Positions 1 through 10,951 are shown, counted from the first letter of the stretch. The stretch is DNA of 64,000 bases from Yponomeuta sedellus (GCA_934045075.1 OW203726.1:23313488-23377487), one strand, 5' to 3'. A program made the numbers and translations. The notes: a model not told the origin generated them from the sequence alone.

Positions 1-340
1 GTCTAATGTATTATCAACACGAAAATAGATAGAATCTGCACTTTTTCTCTGAGGTTTTTTGGCTCAAGTTCACGGCCATGAATCCTAAAAATCACTAATA
101 ACATGATTAGGAGAAAAAACGATCTGTAAAAAAAATATATTTTTGAGTCCCTTCAGAGAAGTCCGTTTTAATATTATAAAGAGACGACCGCATATTATAG
201 TATAGCTCAAAACGCTATGGTTCAGCGCTATTTAAGCACCGGTCAAAAATCATTGCAAATAGAAATAGCTCGTACTAACATTAAAAATTTAGTCAGACTA
301 ACAAACTATGGATTTGAAAATATGTTTTATTATCATCATC
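1..340. other. No recognisable feature
   Basis: AT-rich DNA. I see no exon with splice sites, no repeat shared with the rest of the window and no RNA gene. The open frame from 217 runs into the repeat that follows and has no coding character. Confidence 0.5.
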
Positions 341-470
341 ATCAACCCATTACGTCCCCACCGAGGGGCACGGGTCTTTTCCCTAAGGAAGGTATAGGCC
401 TTACTCCACCACGGGGGCCAAGTCCAGATTGGTGCAGGCTTGCAAGACTAGTGGCATCAACTGTATAACG
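341..470 (-). repeat. SINE family D fragment
   Basis: Contains the family D signature on the plus strand: a CATCATCATCAACCC tail, then a GGGGCACGGGTC block and CACGGGGGCCAAGTCC. The same order occurs at 3060, 10490, 33779, 60795 and 63795, and reversed at 17090, 59090 and 61845. Only the 3' part is present. The tRNA-like head seen in longer copies is missing. Confidence 0.7.
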
Positions 471-479
471 TGCCTTGCG

Positions 480-1125
480 AAATGTGTCAAATATACCTTG
501 TTCCAAAAGGGCTACAATATGACATAAAGGATTATTTAGATAAAGCTTACATTGAATCCTCAGTTCCCCTTCCCCCTTCCCCTACAAATCAAAAACTTAA
601 ACACACTCACACACACACATACATACACAACCGCATAATATTTTAGCTCTTCTCACCAACAGATCTGCCTTTGTGAGTTTTACTGCGTGTTGGCTTTGGC
701 GCATGTTGCCAGTGATTTGTTAATCTAATTATTTTAGTTGAGTTTTTGCGTTTTGTTTCTGCTTTTATTTATTGTATAGTTGTGGGTAGCTGTTATTGGC
801 CTTATTAACAGTATTTCATTACTTGTATTATCATTGATTATGTTCGCTGTTGATACCCCTAAGATATAAAAAATAAAATAAAAAAAAATAATAAATAACA
901 ATGATGTCTGGAATTAAATCCATTACAAAGCATGAGTTCTATATTTTATAATAATCAATCATGAAAACTCTGTTAATTAAGTACTTTGAAAGGACTAAGT
1001 TAGGAGTTTTTTGTCCATTTTTTCTCCAAAATGATCTAGATTTTGAAATTAATACATAGTTGGAAATGTAACGTCCATTAAGCCGCAATTTCTGCGCTAC
1101 TTTGAATAAAACCTTTTCATTTCAC
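480..1125 (+). mobile_element. LINE family L 3' end, interrupted
   Basis: The ends match other family L copies: a CAAAAGGGCTAC block near 506 and the 3' UTR from about 900 to 1125, which ends in TTTGAATAAAACCTTTTCATTT. The middle, about 545-895, is foreign. It carries a CA-rich run and ends in an A-rich tract at 868-898, so a second A-tailed element probably landed inside the LINE. Family L ends in an ATTTC/GAAAT tail. At 56285 and 63310 it retains the C-terminus of a reverse-transcriptase polyprotein. Confidence 0.65.
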
Positions 1126-1228
1126 GGAGCCGCTCAGGAAAATGCCAATAGCGTTAGTCGTTAGATTATTATTATATTCAAAGTGTGATCTTTTTAATGC
1201 AAAGGTGGTGGAATAGAATTGCTCTTAC

Positions 1229-1336
1229 CTCTTCGACGTAATCGTCAGTGTTTTCGATCTCCTTGCCGTTCTTCCAGTAGTGGCCGAGGGTGGGGCCGGC
1301 CTCCGCTGACCGAAACCTGGGATCATTCCAGCGGAC
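1229..1336 (-). CDS. Internal coding exon of unrecognised gene (left edge, second exon)
   Basis: Read on the minus strand this is a 108-nt exon, exactly 36 codons, phase 0 at both ends. It is bounded by a GTGCAG acceptor and a GTAAGAGC donor. The translation begins VRWNDPRF and ends NTDDYVEE, rich in charged and aromatic residues and without stops. It is much more GC-rich than its surroundings. It follows the exon at 1889-2020 in frame. The 3' part of the gene must lie left of the window or be too short to see. I do not recognise the protein. Nothing suggests a membrane segment or signal peptide. The exon call is strong; function is unknown. Confidence 0.7.
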
Positions 1337-1888
1337 CTGCACAAGTCGGTAGAATCGTTAGGCAGGTAACAATTTATTTATTTAAAAAAACTATTTGTCC
1401 TTAGCACGGGTTAGTGCATTAAAAAAAGAATAAAACATTATTTATTATTTTAATTCTTTATTGCACTAATTACGTGAGTAAATGTACAAGGGCGTGCTTA
1501 ATGCATGAAGCATTCTCTTCCAGCAAACCTTTGGCGTTGACGAGTTTGGTAAAGGGTAGGGAAAAAGGTAAAATACAATAATAAGCTAACATAAAATTAG
1601 GGACCTACATTAACTTAGACCTACAGGGGAACGGGGGGCGGCTGAATAATAAAAAAAAATAAACTAAACTTTAAAAAAAATATTTAAAACAAACATTAGT
1701 CTCTTGCCAATAAATATTAAATAAATTAATAAATATTTATGGATATACTTCACAGATCTCGTTAGCCCCATAACCCTACAAGTACAACTAAATGACTTTT
1801 GCCACTGGACACTGTACAAATCAACTCATTACGTAGATACAGGCTAATATACTTAACAAGTGTAAACGGGACATAGCTTCAGTCTTAC

Positions 1889-2020
1889 CAGCGGCAGCAC
1901 TCCGGACCTTCCCGAGAGCTGAGGCTCGGAGAAGGGAGGGCTGTTGAGGTACTGCTGGGCCTCCTCCGGAGTTATGTCGGTCTCGAACACGTTCACGGGG
2001 TTGGATGAGACCAGCACAAC
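1889..2020 (-). CDS. Internal coding exon of unrecognised gene (left edge, first exon seen)
   Basis: A 132-nt minus-strand exon of 44 codons, phase 0 at both ends, with a pyrimidine-rich CCTCAG acceptor and a GTAAGACT donor. The translation starts VVLVSSNPVNVFE and includes TPEEAQQYLNSPPFSEPQLS, a proline- and glutamate-rich stretch that ends GVLPL. It joins in frame to the exon at 1229-1336 across a 552-nt intron. The upstream part of the gene lies to the right, and no exon was found between here and 24 kb. A structural or scaffold protein is possible from composition alone, but that is a guess. Confidence 0.7.
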
Positions 2021-2105
2021 CTGAGGGAAGGGAACAGTTTGCTGTTATCAAAATGAGCTTTATAAGCGTAACATGGGATCTTAATTAAAGTGACTGTCGT
2101 AGCCT

Positions 2106-2170
2106 AAAAGGGTATCCTAGTGTGGGGCCAGAAGCAATGTATGTGCCTGTATGTAAATGATATGTTATGT
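2106..2170 (+). repeat. SINE family A 3' fragment
   Basis: Matches the 3' end of family A copies at 14091 and 36435: GTATCCTAGTGTGGGGCCAG, then GTATGTGCCTGTATGTAAATG. The tRNA-like head is absent. Confidence 0.7.
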
Positions 2171-2440
2171 TACGCTAGTAGCTTTGGTATTCAAAGTTAT
2201 AGATGGCAATCATGGAATCTTATCATAGATAAAGGCAACTGATGTATTAAGTTTGAGCATTACTTGAGAAAAGGTGTAGTGTGTTTTTGTGTCAGAGTGG
2301 AGTTATTTTTCGCTGCCTTTTTCTCGACTACACTACAGCCCAAGGGCAGCGGCTTCCATTTTACATTATACTTTGACATTCAACAAAAAAAAGGTAAATT
2401 CTTTACGTTGAAATAGAATTTAATTTTGGTTTTATGTATG
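2171..2440 (+). repeat. Dispersed repeat family C
   Basis: Shares ordered blocks with 26036-26275 and 55735-55960, which are in the opposite orientation: a CAGAGTGGAGTTATTTTT block, a CTACACTACAGCCC block and a terminal TTTACGTTGAAATA. The ATTGAATTGAAT-like end in the 55.7-kb copy suggests a non-LTR or SINE 3' tail. No coding sequence is seen. Confidence 0.55.
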
Positions 2441-3059
2441 TGCAAATACCAATATTTATTCGACTTTGTTGTACAATCATTTGTTTCAAATCACTGTCTC
2501 GACTTAGGTATCCACTGAAAAGCGCTATACAATTTGGTGATATTACACATATTATTTTATATCTATACGGGAGCGCTAAGTAAACATTCCGCAGGTGCAC
2601 ACAGATATATGCGTTAAATGGTACATAATCAAGGCTCTTGTCCCAAACTAGTACATAGGGCTATGGTAACCAGGCAAGAACATCAATAACATGAAACAAA
2701 TCTGCGATGGGAGTACGTTTTGTGCGCCAAACTGTATCGCCTGGGTGGAGTTTTTGTTATTTTTTTATTATCATAACATACACTGTCATAACAGGCAAAT
2801 CCCAAAACGATCAGCATTAGTGTTATTGTAAATTAGTATAAGTATGTCACAATTAAAAGCCTAACAGTAAAATCTTTGTCAATTAATAGTCAATTATAAA
2901 ATGTCAATTCAATTATTAAAAAAACATTTCAGGTAAACAATATTAAGATAAAATTAAATTAATTTCAAAATAAATAATAACGTTAAATAAATACTTCATT
3001 CAAAATATACATAATAAATTATAATAATTTACTTTTTAACTTCTGAAACCCTATCTACA
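2441..3059. other. No recognisable feature
   Basis: AT-rich DNA without a supported exon, repeat or RNA gene. Confidence 0.45.
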
Positions 3060-3372
3060 CATCTCGCAGGAAGGTTAGGCCATACCTACTCCACCATAGA
3101 GGCCAAGTCCGGGTTGGTGGAGGATTATAAGATAGTGGCAGGCCTTACTGTCAGAAGTTATCAAAGCGCCCATAAGGCCTCTGACATGGCTTAACGACTG
3201 TCATTACATGGCAGGCGACACTAACCGCTTAACAGGCTTCGAAGCACGGATGCGCTCGGAAGAATACGCCACTAACCAACACCCATCCAACACCTGACCG
3301 CGTGATGTTGCTTAACTCAAGTGTGTGATTCCAATCGCTCGGTTCGACTAGGCCACAAGCTCTTCTACGCAC
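3060..3372 (-). repeat. SINE family D, near full length
   Basis: On the minus strand the element starts with a tRNA-like head (GCTTGTGGCCTAGTCG at about 3358) and ends in the CACGGGGGCC-type block near 3090. It matches 33779-34155 along its length, with scattered substitutions that mark it as an older copy. Confidence 0.65.
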
Positions 3373-4298
3373 CTACACACCTACGAAGGTCTATACGCAC
3401 CTTAAAATAATAGCCAAAGAGTCTCATAGCAGGAAAATATATTTTTAAATCTATTAAGTACACATTGCGAGACCCCGATGAATCAGCAAGCCGAAGGATG
3501 AATTTCATCTGAAGATAAACAACCTTTAAGATTATAAAAATGGCATTGATGCTTTTTATGTGACCATCGCGGAATGAAATATGGAATGGTTAAACAAAAA
3601 CGTGTTTTGCTAATATTTTACGTTCATAGTGATCGCGTCATTTTGACAAAGTTTTGTTAAGGCGCAAATCCATTACAAAATGTTACGTCACATATCGCAT
3701 TACTCAATGAGTACAGTCGACAGTTCAAGCGTTCAACAAAATGTTTTTGCAAAGTCGCTTGTAAAGTCATTGAGTAGAGAGCAATGCAGTCGACTGTACG
3801 TCGGGAACTGACTCTCATCTACTCCAATAGTAAAAATTTCCACCTTTCATCTATAGGAGAAAAAACCCAGTATTAAAAAAAATTGTGTAAGACAAAACCC
3901 AACTTCAAAAGACAACACTATCACTATGAGTCCGCAAAATCGTGTTTGCCGAAACTAAATTGCTTTAAGAGTCTCTTAGATTTGTTAAAGATCTGATTTG
4001 ATCATCAGATCTTAACTTGGTGCCTATAGGACCTGTTAAGTCTACCCTGAAAAAAATTTTTTTTCAAATCAATTCACGAGTTGTCGAGTAATCAGGGAGG
4101 CTACATAATCCTACAAAATCCTGACGAACAAAAAACGTCCTTCTTTCTTTGAAGCTGGAAAAAAATCTTGTTTATTTAGTATTTCGTGTCTGACGGGTAC
4201 CAAGGCAACAAGATCTACTACTGTGACAGTTTCTCAGCTGTCTCAGTCTGTCAGCTTTATATCTAAAACCGTTAAAGACGGCTAGCTGAAATTTATAC
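3373..4298. other. No clear feature; weak foldback only
   Basis: AT-rich. A loose inverted repeat pairs GTACAGTCGAC (about 3711) with GTCGACTGTAC (about 3789), with ATTACTCAATGA and its partner further in. It is too diverged to call an element. Confidence 0.35.
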
Positions 4299-4311
4299 AA
4301 ACAAAATATAA

Positions 4312-4500
4312 TTATACAATTTTTATTTTTAATGCACTAACCCGTGCTAAGGAACAAATTTAAAAACCTATTTAGAGGCTAAAAATTTCACCCATGCCGG
4401 GATTCGAACCCGCAACCTCTGGCTATCCGTGCCAGGGTATAGCGTATCCAGGGTTCGAATCCCGGCATGGGTGAAATTTTTAGCCTCTAAATAGGTTTTT
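4312..4500. mobile_element. Family T foldback copy with 13-bp target-site duplication
   Basis: The left half is family T in minus orientation: the A-rich tail, the GCACTAACCCGTGC hairpin and the body with a B box. The right half is the same body in plus orientation, so the two arms are near-perfect inverted repeats. The element is flanked by AAACAAAATATAA at 4299-4311 and 4501-4513. The outer end of the right arm stops at AAATAGGTTTTT, the same breakpoint as in other foldback copies here. Confidence 0.85.
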
Positions 4501-4636
4501 AAACAAAATATAAGTTACGGTTTACCTAACATATATTAAAAAAGAGAAACTAAAATCAAAAAGAATCACCTTTCCGTACCAGAAACGTGTTTTTGCTACT
4601 CTTAACTCCTAGGAACGTACTGCCAACCCTCGGTTG

Positions 4637-4685
4637 TTGACTTAAATTAGATTTGCCAAGGGTTGGCAAATCTAATTTAAGTCAA
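4637..4685. repeat. Perfect 23-bp inverted repeat with 3-nt loop
   Basis: TTGACTTAAATTAGATTTGC runs into its exact reverse complement across a GGG loop. No target duplication was found. It could be the inner core of a lost MITE. Confidence 0.8.
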
Positions 4686-4699
4686 TTAAAGTACACAGT

Positions 4700-4800
4700 C
4701 ACTTTTAGTGATAAGGCGGCCGAGTACTCTTAGGTTAAGAAATATCTGTGTAATTTCTATTTTTATGTACAATAAAGTATTACCTATCTATCTACAGTTT
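4700..4800 (+). repeat. Dispersed repeat family G (LINE 3'-end-like)
   Basis: Shares CACTTTTAGTGATAAGGCGG, TACTCTTAGGTTAAGAAATA and ACAATAAAGT followed by a TATC run with 28190-28310, and in reverse with 35603-35830 and 54663-54750. The AATAAA-type signal and the short tandem tail suggest the 3' end of a non-LTR element. Confidence 0.6.
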
Positions 4801-5455
4801 GTCCAAAAATACAAGAAACCGGTAACTTTATTAGTTGTTTTACTGAAAGTTCACGCCATTTACTACCTTCAATTAAGCAAAATACATTTTTCTTATGAAA
4901 TTACGATAGTCTTTAATTTCTATAATGCTTGTTAGTGCAAGAAAGAATTGACTAACACAGACAAAAGATCTAAGTAATACTTTACTCTTTAATTTTTACT
5001 CTTTTTGGTTTTGGACAAGGCATAAGAGTTTGTTTCATCTGCACTCAGATATTTATTCCGAAGGATTCTGACAGCTATCATTTCTTGCCTTTTGTACGTA
5101 AAACATAAAATAATATCTAGCATTTTATATCTTATTGCCCTCAAAATGGGTCAAATATTTCCGCTTTTTGGTGGAGAGCATAACCATAATAACTTTTTAG
5201 TAGAAACACTTATGAAATGTTAGAATTCTACGGAATAAATCACTGTTTAAATGTAAAAATATCATAGTAGCTTGTTTCGCGTAGCCTTGGTAATGCTTGT
5301 TTACTTATTTCTGAGACATCATTCCAGTAAATGGTAGGCAAAGTCATCGTATTGACTCGAGCCACGGCCGACTCTATCGGTAGCTAGGTGGCGTTATATT
5401 AGACTACATGCTTAGTATAGGATCGGTCCAAAGCTGTTTACTACATAAACACTTT

Positions 5456-8400
5456 TAAAAACCTATTTAGAGGCTAAAAATTTCACCCATGCCGGGATTC
5501 GAACCCACAACCTCTGGCTATCCGTACCAGAGGTTGCGGGTTCGAATCCCGGCATGGGTGAAATTTTTAGCCTCTAAATAGGTTTTTAAATTTGTTCCTC
5601 AGCACGGGTTAGTGCATTAAAAATAAAAATAGTGTAACAATAAACGCTCATTAAAAGCGTTTTAGTTATCAGAAATATTTATCAGATTTTGTGCAAGGTA
5701 AAATAAAAAGTATTTATTATACGTGCTTGTACCTTCTGAGAGTATTGTAAAGAGGTTGGAAATTTCACTGATGCCGGTGAGTCACCCATTAGCTCAGTTG
5801 GATAGAGCGCTGGTACGGATAGCCAGAGGTTGCGGGTTCGAATCCCGGCATGGGTGAAATTTTTAGCCTCTAAATAGGTTTTTAAATTTGTTCCTCAGCA
5901 CGGGTTAGTGCATTAAAAATAAAAATAGTGTAACAATAAACGCTCATTAAAAGCGTTTTAGTTATCAGAAATATTTATCAGATTTTGTGCAAGGTAAAAT
6001 AAAAAGTATTTATTATACGTGCTTGTACCTTCTGAGAGTATTGTAAAGAGGTTGGAAATTTCACTGATGCCGGTGAGTCGCCCATTAGCTCAGTTGGATA
6101 GAGCGCTGGTACGGATAGCCAGAGGTTGCGGGTTCGAATCCCGGCATGGGTGAAATTTTTAGCCTCTAAATAGGTTTTTAAATTTGTTCCTCAGCACGGG
6201 TTAGTGCATTAAAAATAAAAATAGTGTAACAATAAACGCTCATTAAAAGCGTTTTAGTTATCAGAAATATTTATCAGATTTTGTGCAAGGTAAAATAAAA
6301 AGTATTTATTATACGTGCTTGTACCTTCTGAGAGTATTGTAAAGAGGTTGGAAATTTCACTGATGCCGGTGAGTCGCCCATTAGCTCAGTTGGATAGAGC
6401 GCTGGTACGGATAGCCAGAGGTTGCGGGTTCGAATCCCGGCATGGGTGAAATTTTTAGCCTCTAAATAGGTTTTTAAATTTGTTCCTCAGCACGGGTTAG
6501 TGCATTAAAAATAAAAATAGTGTAACAATAAACGCTCATTAAAAGCGTTTTAGTTATCAGAAATATTTATCAGATTTTGTGCAAGGTAAAATAAAAAGTA
6601 TTTATTATACGTGCTTGTACCTTCTGAGAGTATTGTAACGAGGTTGGAAATTTCACTGATGCCGGTGAGTCGCCCATTAGCTCAGTTGGATAGAGCGCTG
6701 GTACGGATAGCCAGAGGTTGCGGGTTCGAATCCCGGCATGGGTGAAATTTTTAGCCTCTAAATAGGTTTTTAAATTTGTTCCTCAGCACGGGTTAGTGCA
6801 TTAAAAATAAAAATAGTGTAACAATAAACGCTCATTAAAAGCGTTTTAGTTATCAGAAATATTTATCAGATTTTGTGCAAGGTAAAATAAAAAGTATTTA
6901 TTATACGTGCTTGTACCTTCTGAGAGTATTGTAAAGAGGTTGGAAATTTCACTGATGCCGGTGAGTCGCCCATTAGCTCAGTTGGATAGAGCGCTGGTAC
7001 GGATAGCCAGAGGTTGCGGGTTCGAATCCCGGCATGGGTGAAATTTTTAGCCTCTAAATAGGTTTTTAAATTTGTTCCTCAGCACGGGTTAGTGCATTAA
7101 AAATAAAAATAGTGTAACAAGAAACGCTCATTAAAAGCGTTTTAGTTATCAGAAATATTTATCAGATTTTGTGCAAGGTAAAATAAAAAGTATTTATTAT
7201 ACGTGCTTGTACCTTCTGAGAGTATTGTAAAGAGGTTGGAAATTTCACTGATGCCGGTGAGTCGCCCATTAGCTCAGTTGGATAGAGCGCTGGTACGGAT
7301 AGCCAGAGGTTGCGGGTTCGAATCCCGGCATGGGTGAAATTTTTAGCCTCTAAATAGGTTTTTAAATTTGTTCCTCAGCACGGGTTAGTGCATTAAAAAT
7401 AAAAATAGTGTAACAATAAACGCTCATTAAAAGCGTTTTAGTTATCAGAAATATTTATCAGATTTTGTGCAAGGTAAAATAAAAAGTATTTATTATACGT
7501 GCTTGTACCTTCTGAGAGTATTGTAAAGAGGTTGGAAATTTCACTGATGCCGGTGAGTCGCCCATTAGCTCAATTGGATAGAGCGCTGGTACGGATAGCC
7601 AGAGGTTGCGGGTTCGAATCCCGGCATGGGTGAAATTTTTAGCCTCTAAATAGGTTTTTAAATTTGTTCCTCAGCACGGGTTAGTGCATTAAAAATAAAA
7701 ATAGTGTAACAATAAACGCTCATTAAAAGCGTTTTAGTTATCAGAAATATTTATCAGATTTTGTGCAAGGTAAAATAAAAAGTATTTATTATACGTGCTT
7801 GTACCTTCTGAGAGTATTGTAAAGAGGTTGGAAATTTCACTGATGCCGGTGAGTCACCCATTAGCTCAGTTGGATAGAGCGCTGGTACGGATAGCCAGAG
7901 GTTGCGGGTTCGAATCCCGGCATGGGTGAAATTTTTAGCCTCTAAATAGGTTTTTAAATTTGTTCCTCAGCACGGGTTAGTGCATTAAAAATAAAAATAG
8001 TGTAACAATAAACGCTCATTAAAAGCGTTTTAGTTATCAGAAATATTTATCAGATTTTGTGCAAGGTAAAATAAAAAGTATTTATTATACGTGCTTGTAC
8101 CTTCTGAGAGTATTGTAAAGAGGTTGGAAATTTCACTGATGCCGGTGAGTCGCCCATTAGCTCAGTTGGATAGAGCGCTGGTACGGATAGCCAGAGGTTG
8201 CGGGTTCGAATCCCGGCATGGGTGAAATTTTTAGCCTCTAAATAGGTTTTTAAATTTGTTCCTCAGCACGGGTTAGTGCATTACAAATAAAAATAGTGTA
8301 ACAATAAACGCTCATTAAAAGCGTTTTAGTTATCAGAAATATTTATCAGATTTTGTGCAAGGTAAAATAAAAAGTATTTATTATACGTGCTTGTACCTTC

Positions 8401-9781
8401 TGAGAGTATTGTAAAGAGGTTGGAAATTTCACTGATGCCGGTGAGTCGCCCATTAGCTCAGTTGGATAGAGCGCTGGTACGGATAGCCAGAGGTTGCGGG
8501 TTCGAATCCCGGCATGGGTGAAATTTTTAGCCTCTAAATAGGTTTTTAAATTTGTTCCTCAGCACGGGTTAGTGCATTAAAAATAAAAATAGTGTAACAA
8601 TAAACGCTCATTAAAAGCGTTTTAGTTATCAGAAATATTTATCAGATTTTGTGCAAGGTAAAATAAAAAGTATTTATTATACGTGCTTGTACCTTCTGAG
8701 AGTATTGTAAAGAGGTTGGAAATTTCACTGATGCCGGTGAGTCGCCCATTAGCTCAGTTGGATAGAGCGCTGGTACGGATAGCCAGAGGTTGCGGGTTCG
8801 AATCCCGGCATGGGTGAAATTTTTAGCCTCTAAATAGGTTTTTAAATTTGTTCCTCAGCACGGGTTAGTGCATTAAAAATAAAAATAGTGTAACAATAAA
8901 CGCTCATTAAAAGCGTTTTAGTTATCAGAAATATTTATCAGATTTTGTGCAAGGTAAAATAAAAAGTATTTATTATACGTGCTTGTACCTTCTGAGAGTA
9001 TTGTAAAGAGGTTGGAAATTTCACTGATGCCGGTGAGTCGCCCATTAGCTCAGTTGGATAGAGCGCTGGTACGGATAGCCAGAGGTTGCGGGTTCGAATC
9101 CCGGCATGGGTGAAATTTTTAGCCTCTAAATAGGTTTTTAAATTTGTTCCTCAGCACGGGTTAGTGCATTAAAAATAAAAATAGTGTAACAATAAACGCT
9201 CATTAAAAGCGTTTTAGTTATCAGAAATATTTATCAGATTTTGTGCAAGGTAAAATAAAAAGTATTTATTATACGTGCTTGTACCTTCTGAGAGTATTGT
9301 AAAGAGGTTGGAAATTTCACTGATGCCGGTGAGTCGCCCATTAGCTCAGTTGGATAGAGCGCTGGTACGGATAGCCAGAGGTTGCGGGTTCGAATCCCGG
9401 CATGGGTGAAATTTTTAGCCTCTAAATAGGTTTTTAAATTTGTTCCTCAGCACGGGTTAGTGCATTACAAATAAAAATAGTGTAACAATAAACGCTCATT
9501 AAAAGCGTTTTAGTTATCAGAAATATTTATCAGATTTTGTGCAAGGTAAAATAAAAAGTATTTATTATACGTGCTTGTACCTTCTGATAGTATTGTAAAG
9601 AGGTTGGAAATTTCACTGATGCCGGTGAGTCGCCCATTAGCTCAGTTGGATAGAGCGCTGGTACGGATAGCCAGAGGTTGCGGGTTCGAATCCCGGCATG
9701 GGTGAAATTTTTAGCCTCTAAATAGGTTTTTAAATTTGTTCCTTAGCACGGGTTAGTGCATTAAAAATAAAAATAGTAAAA
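5456..9781 (+). repeat. Tandem array of 296-bp tRNA-like units, flanked by 14-bp target-site duplication
   Basis: Fourteen full units follow at an exact 296-bp period, with unit starts (tRNA-like 5' end) at 5784 + 296n up to 9632. There are no indels and only a few substitutions, for example 6639 A>C, 7121 T>G, 7573 G>A and 9588 G>T. The same A>C change occurs at 8284 and 9468, exactly four units apart. At the left the array opens with an inverted half copy (5456-5526) and a partial unit. At the right it ends in the normal family T tail. TACATAAACACTTT occurs at 5442-5455 and again at 9782-9795, so the block sits in one insertion site. Each unit holds a leader, the tRNA-like sequence, a T5 stop, a GCACGGGTTAGTGC hairpin and a spacer with AACGCTCATTAAAAGCGTTT. 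Confidence 0.95.
5784..5856 (+). tRNA. tRNA-like gene (first of 14 identical-register copies)
   Basis: The 73-nt sequence has a matched acceptor stem (CCCAT with ATGGG), a D arm with the A box TAGCTCAGTTGG, a 5-bp anticodon stem (CTGGT with GCCAG), a normal T loop and the B box GGTTCGAATCC. A TTTTT run at 5860-5864 would stop RNA polymerase III. Doubtful points: the 7-nt anticodon loop reads ACGGATA, giving C rather than the near-invariant U at position 33, and the outermost T-stem pair is G-G. The further copies start at 6080, 6376, 6672, 6968, 7264, 7560, 7856, 8152, 8448, 8744, 9040, 9336 and 9632. Transcription looks possible. Service as a translating tRNA looks unlikely; I treat it as a tRNA-derived Pol III unit. 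Confidence 0.6.
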
Positions 9782-9964
9782 TACATAAACACTTTACTAC
9801 ATAAAATGGATTTGTTTAGAAATAAAATTGTATACCGGAAAATTGATACAGAGTAGCAGATACAGAAGATTAGATACAATTGGCAGCCTTATTGCTAATA
9901 GCAATATCTTCCCGGCAACCTCAAATCGGAGAATTTGAAAGTAATAAATTAAATTGAATGGAAT

Positions 9965-10172
9965 TGATGATATAGATTTTGAAATGGACACCTAGTATGA
10001 ATTTTAAGGTTTATTGAGCCACAGTTTGTGCACTACTTTGAATAAAACCTTTTGATTTAATTTCCTTTCAAGCCAGACAATTGTATAATATTACTTAGAT
10101 TTAAGAAATCATGGTTGTAATTCTTTTTTTTCTGTTTGTATAATAAAGTGTTCTCTATCTATCTATTTACAA
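9965..10172 (+). repeat. LINE family L 3' fragment, then family G tail
   Basis: From 9970 to 10060 the sequence matches the family L 3' UTR (TTTTGAAATGGACACCTAGT ... TTTGAATAAAACCTTTTGATTT). At 10137-10172 a short piece of family G (TAATAAAGTGTTCTC plus TATC repeats) follows. Confidence 0.65.
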
Positions 10173-10489
10173 TTTCTTTCTTTATATAGAACATTTCAAT
10201 ATATCACAAGAAATAGTTTTTTTACACTACCCGGTAGAATACGCTTAAACCAGGACATTTTGCGATACCAAATGGATAGGTATCCACTCGGGGTACGATC
10301 AATACTAAAAACCACAACAGCGTATCAAATTTCCAGGTGTCAGAAACAAGTTTGCAAAAGACAAACTCGTCTCACGAACAAAAAAATCGATAACAAAAAA
10401 AATTAAGACCATCTCTTGGAGATAGAAATACGATCGCAGCTGGGTGCTTCGATGTCCTTTTAATAAATAAATATAGATCGTTATGAACC

Positions 10490-10690
10490 CTTGTATGTCC
10501 CCACTGCTGGGGCACGGGTCTCTTCCTGCATCGCAGGAAGGTTAGGCCATACTCCACCACGGGGGCCAAGTCCGGGTTGGTAGAGGATTGTAAGACAGTG
10601 GCGGGCCTTACTGTCAGAAGTTATCAAGCCGCCCATAAGGCCTCTGACATGGCTTAACGACTGCCATTATATGACAGCCGGCACCATAAT
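10490..10690 (-). repeat. SINE family D, 3' part
   Basis: Matches the 3' half of 33779-34155, including CACTGCTGGGGCACGGGTCT and ACTCCACCACGGGGGCCAAG. The tRNA-like head is missing. Confidence 0.7.
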
Positions 10691-10705
10691 ACTTTAATAA
10701 TTTTA

Positions 10706-10951
10706 ATACAAATAAATATAAATAAATAATAAATAAATATTCATGGACATATTACATCTCGTTAACCCTAAACTAAGTACAACTAAATGACTTGTGTTAT
10801 AGGTGCTAACTCGACGATAGATTTAATACAATAAATACATAGATAGCATCCAAGACCCGAGACAAACTAGAAAAGTTCGTTTCCTAGTTTGACCCGGCCG
10901 GGGATCGAACCCGAAACCTTCGGTCTTACAGCAGCGTGCCAAACCGCTGCT
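10706..10951 (-). repeat. SINE family B
   Basis: On the minus strand: a tRNA-like head truncated at its 5' end, the B box GGTTCGATCCC at about 10908, the body with AAACTAGGAAACGAAC and GAGTTAGCACC, and a TATTTATTTA tail at 10706-10745. Other copies lie at 23995, 32745, 45203-47292 and 51196. Confidence 0.8.

Noticed and set aside
3695..3800. Foldback element
   Set aside because: The inverted matches are short and separated, and no target duplication was found.
5456..9781. CRISPR array
   Set aside because: The direct repeats are 296 bp with no variable spacers, contain tRNA-like genes, and lie in a eukaryotic genome.
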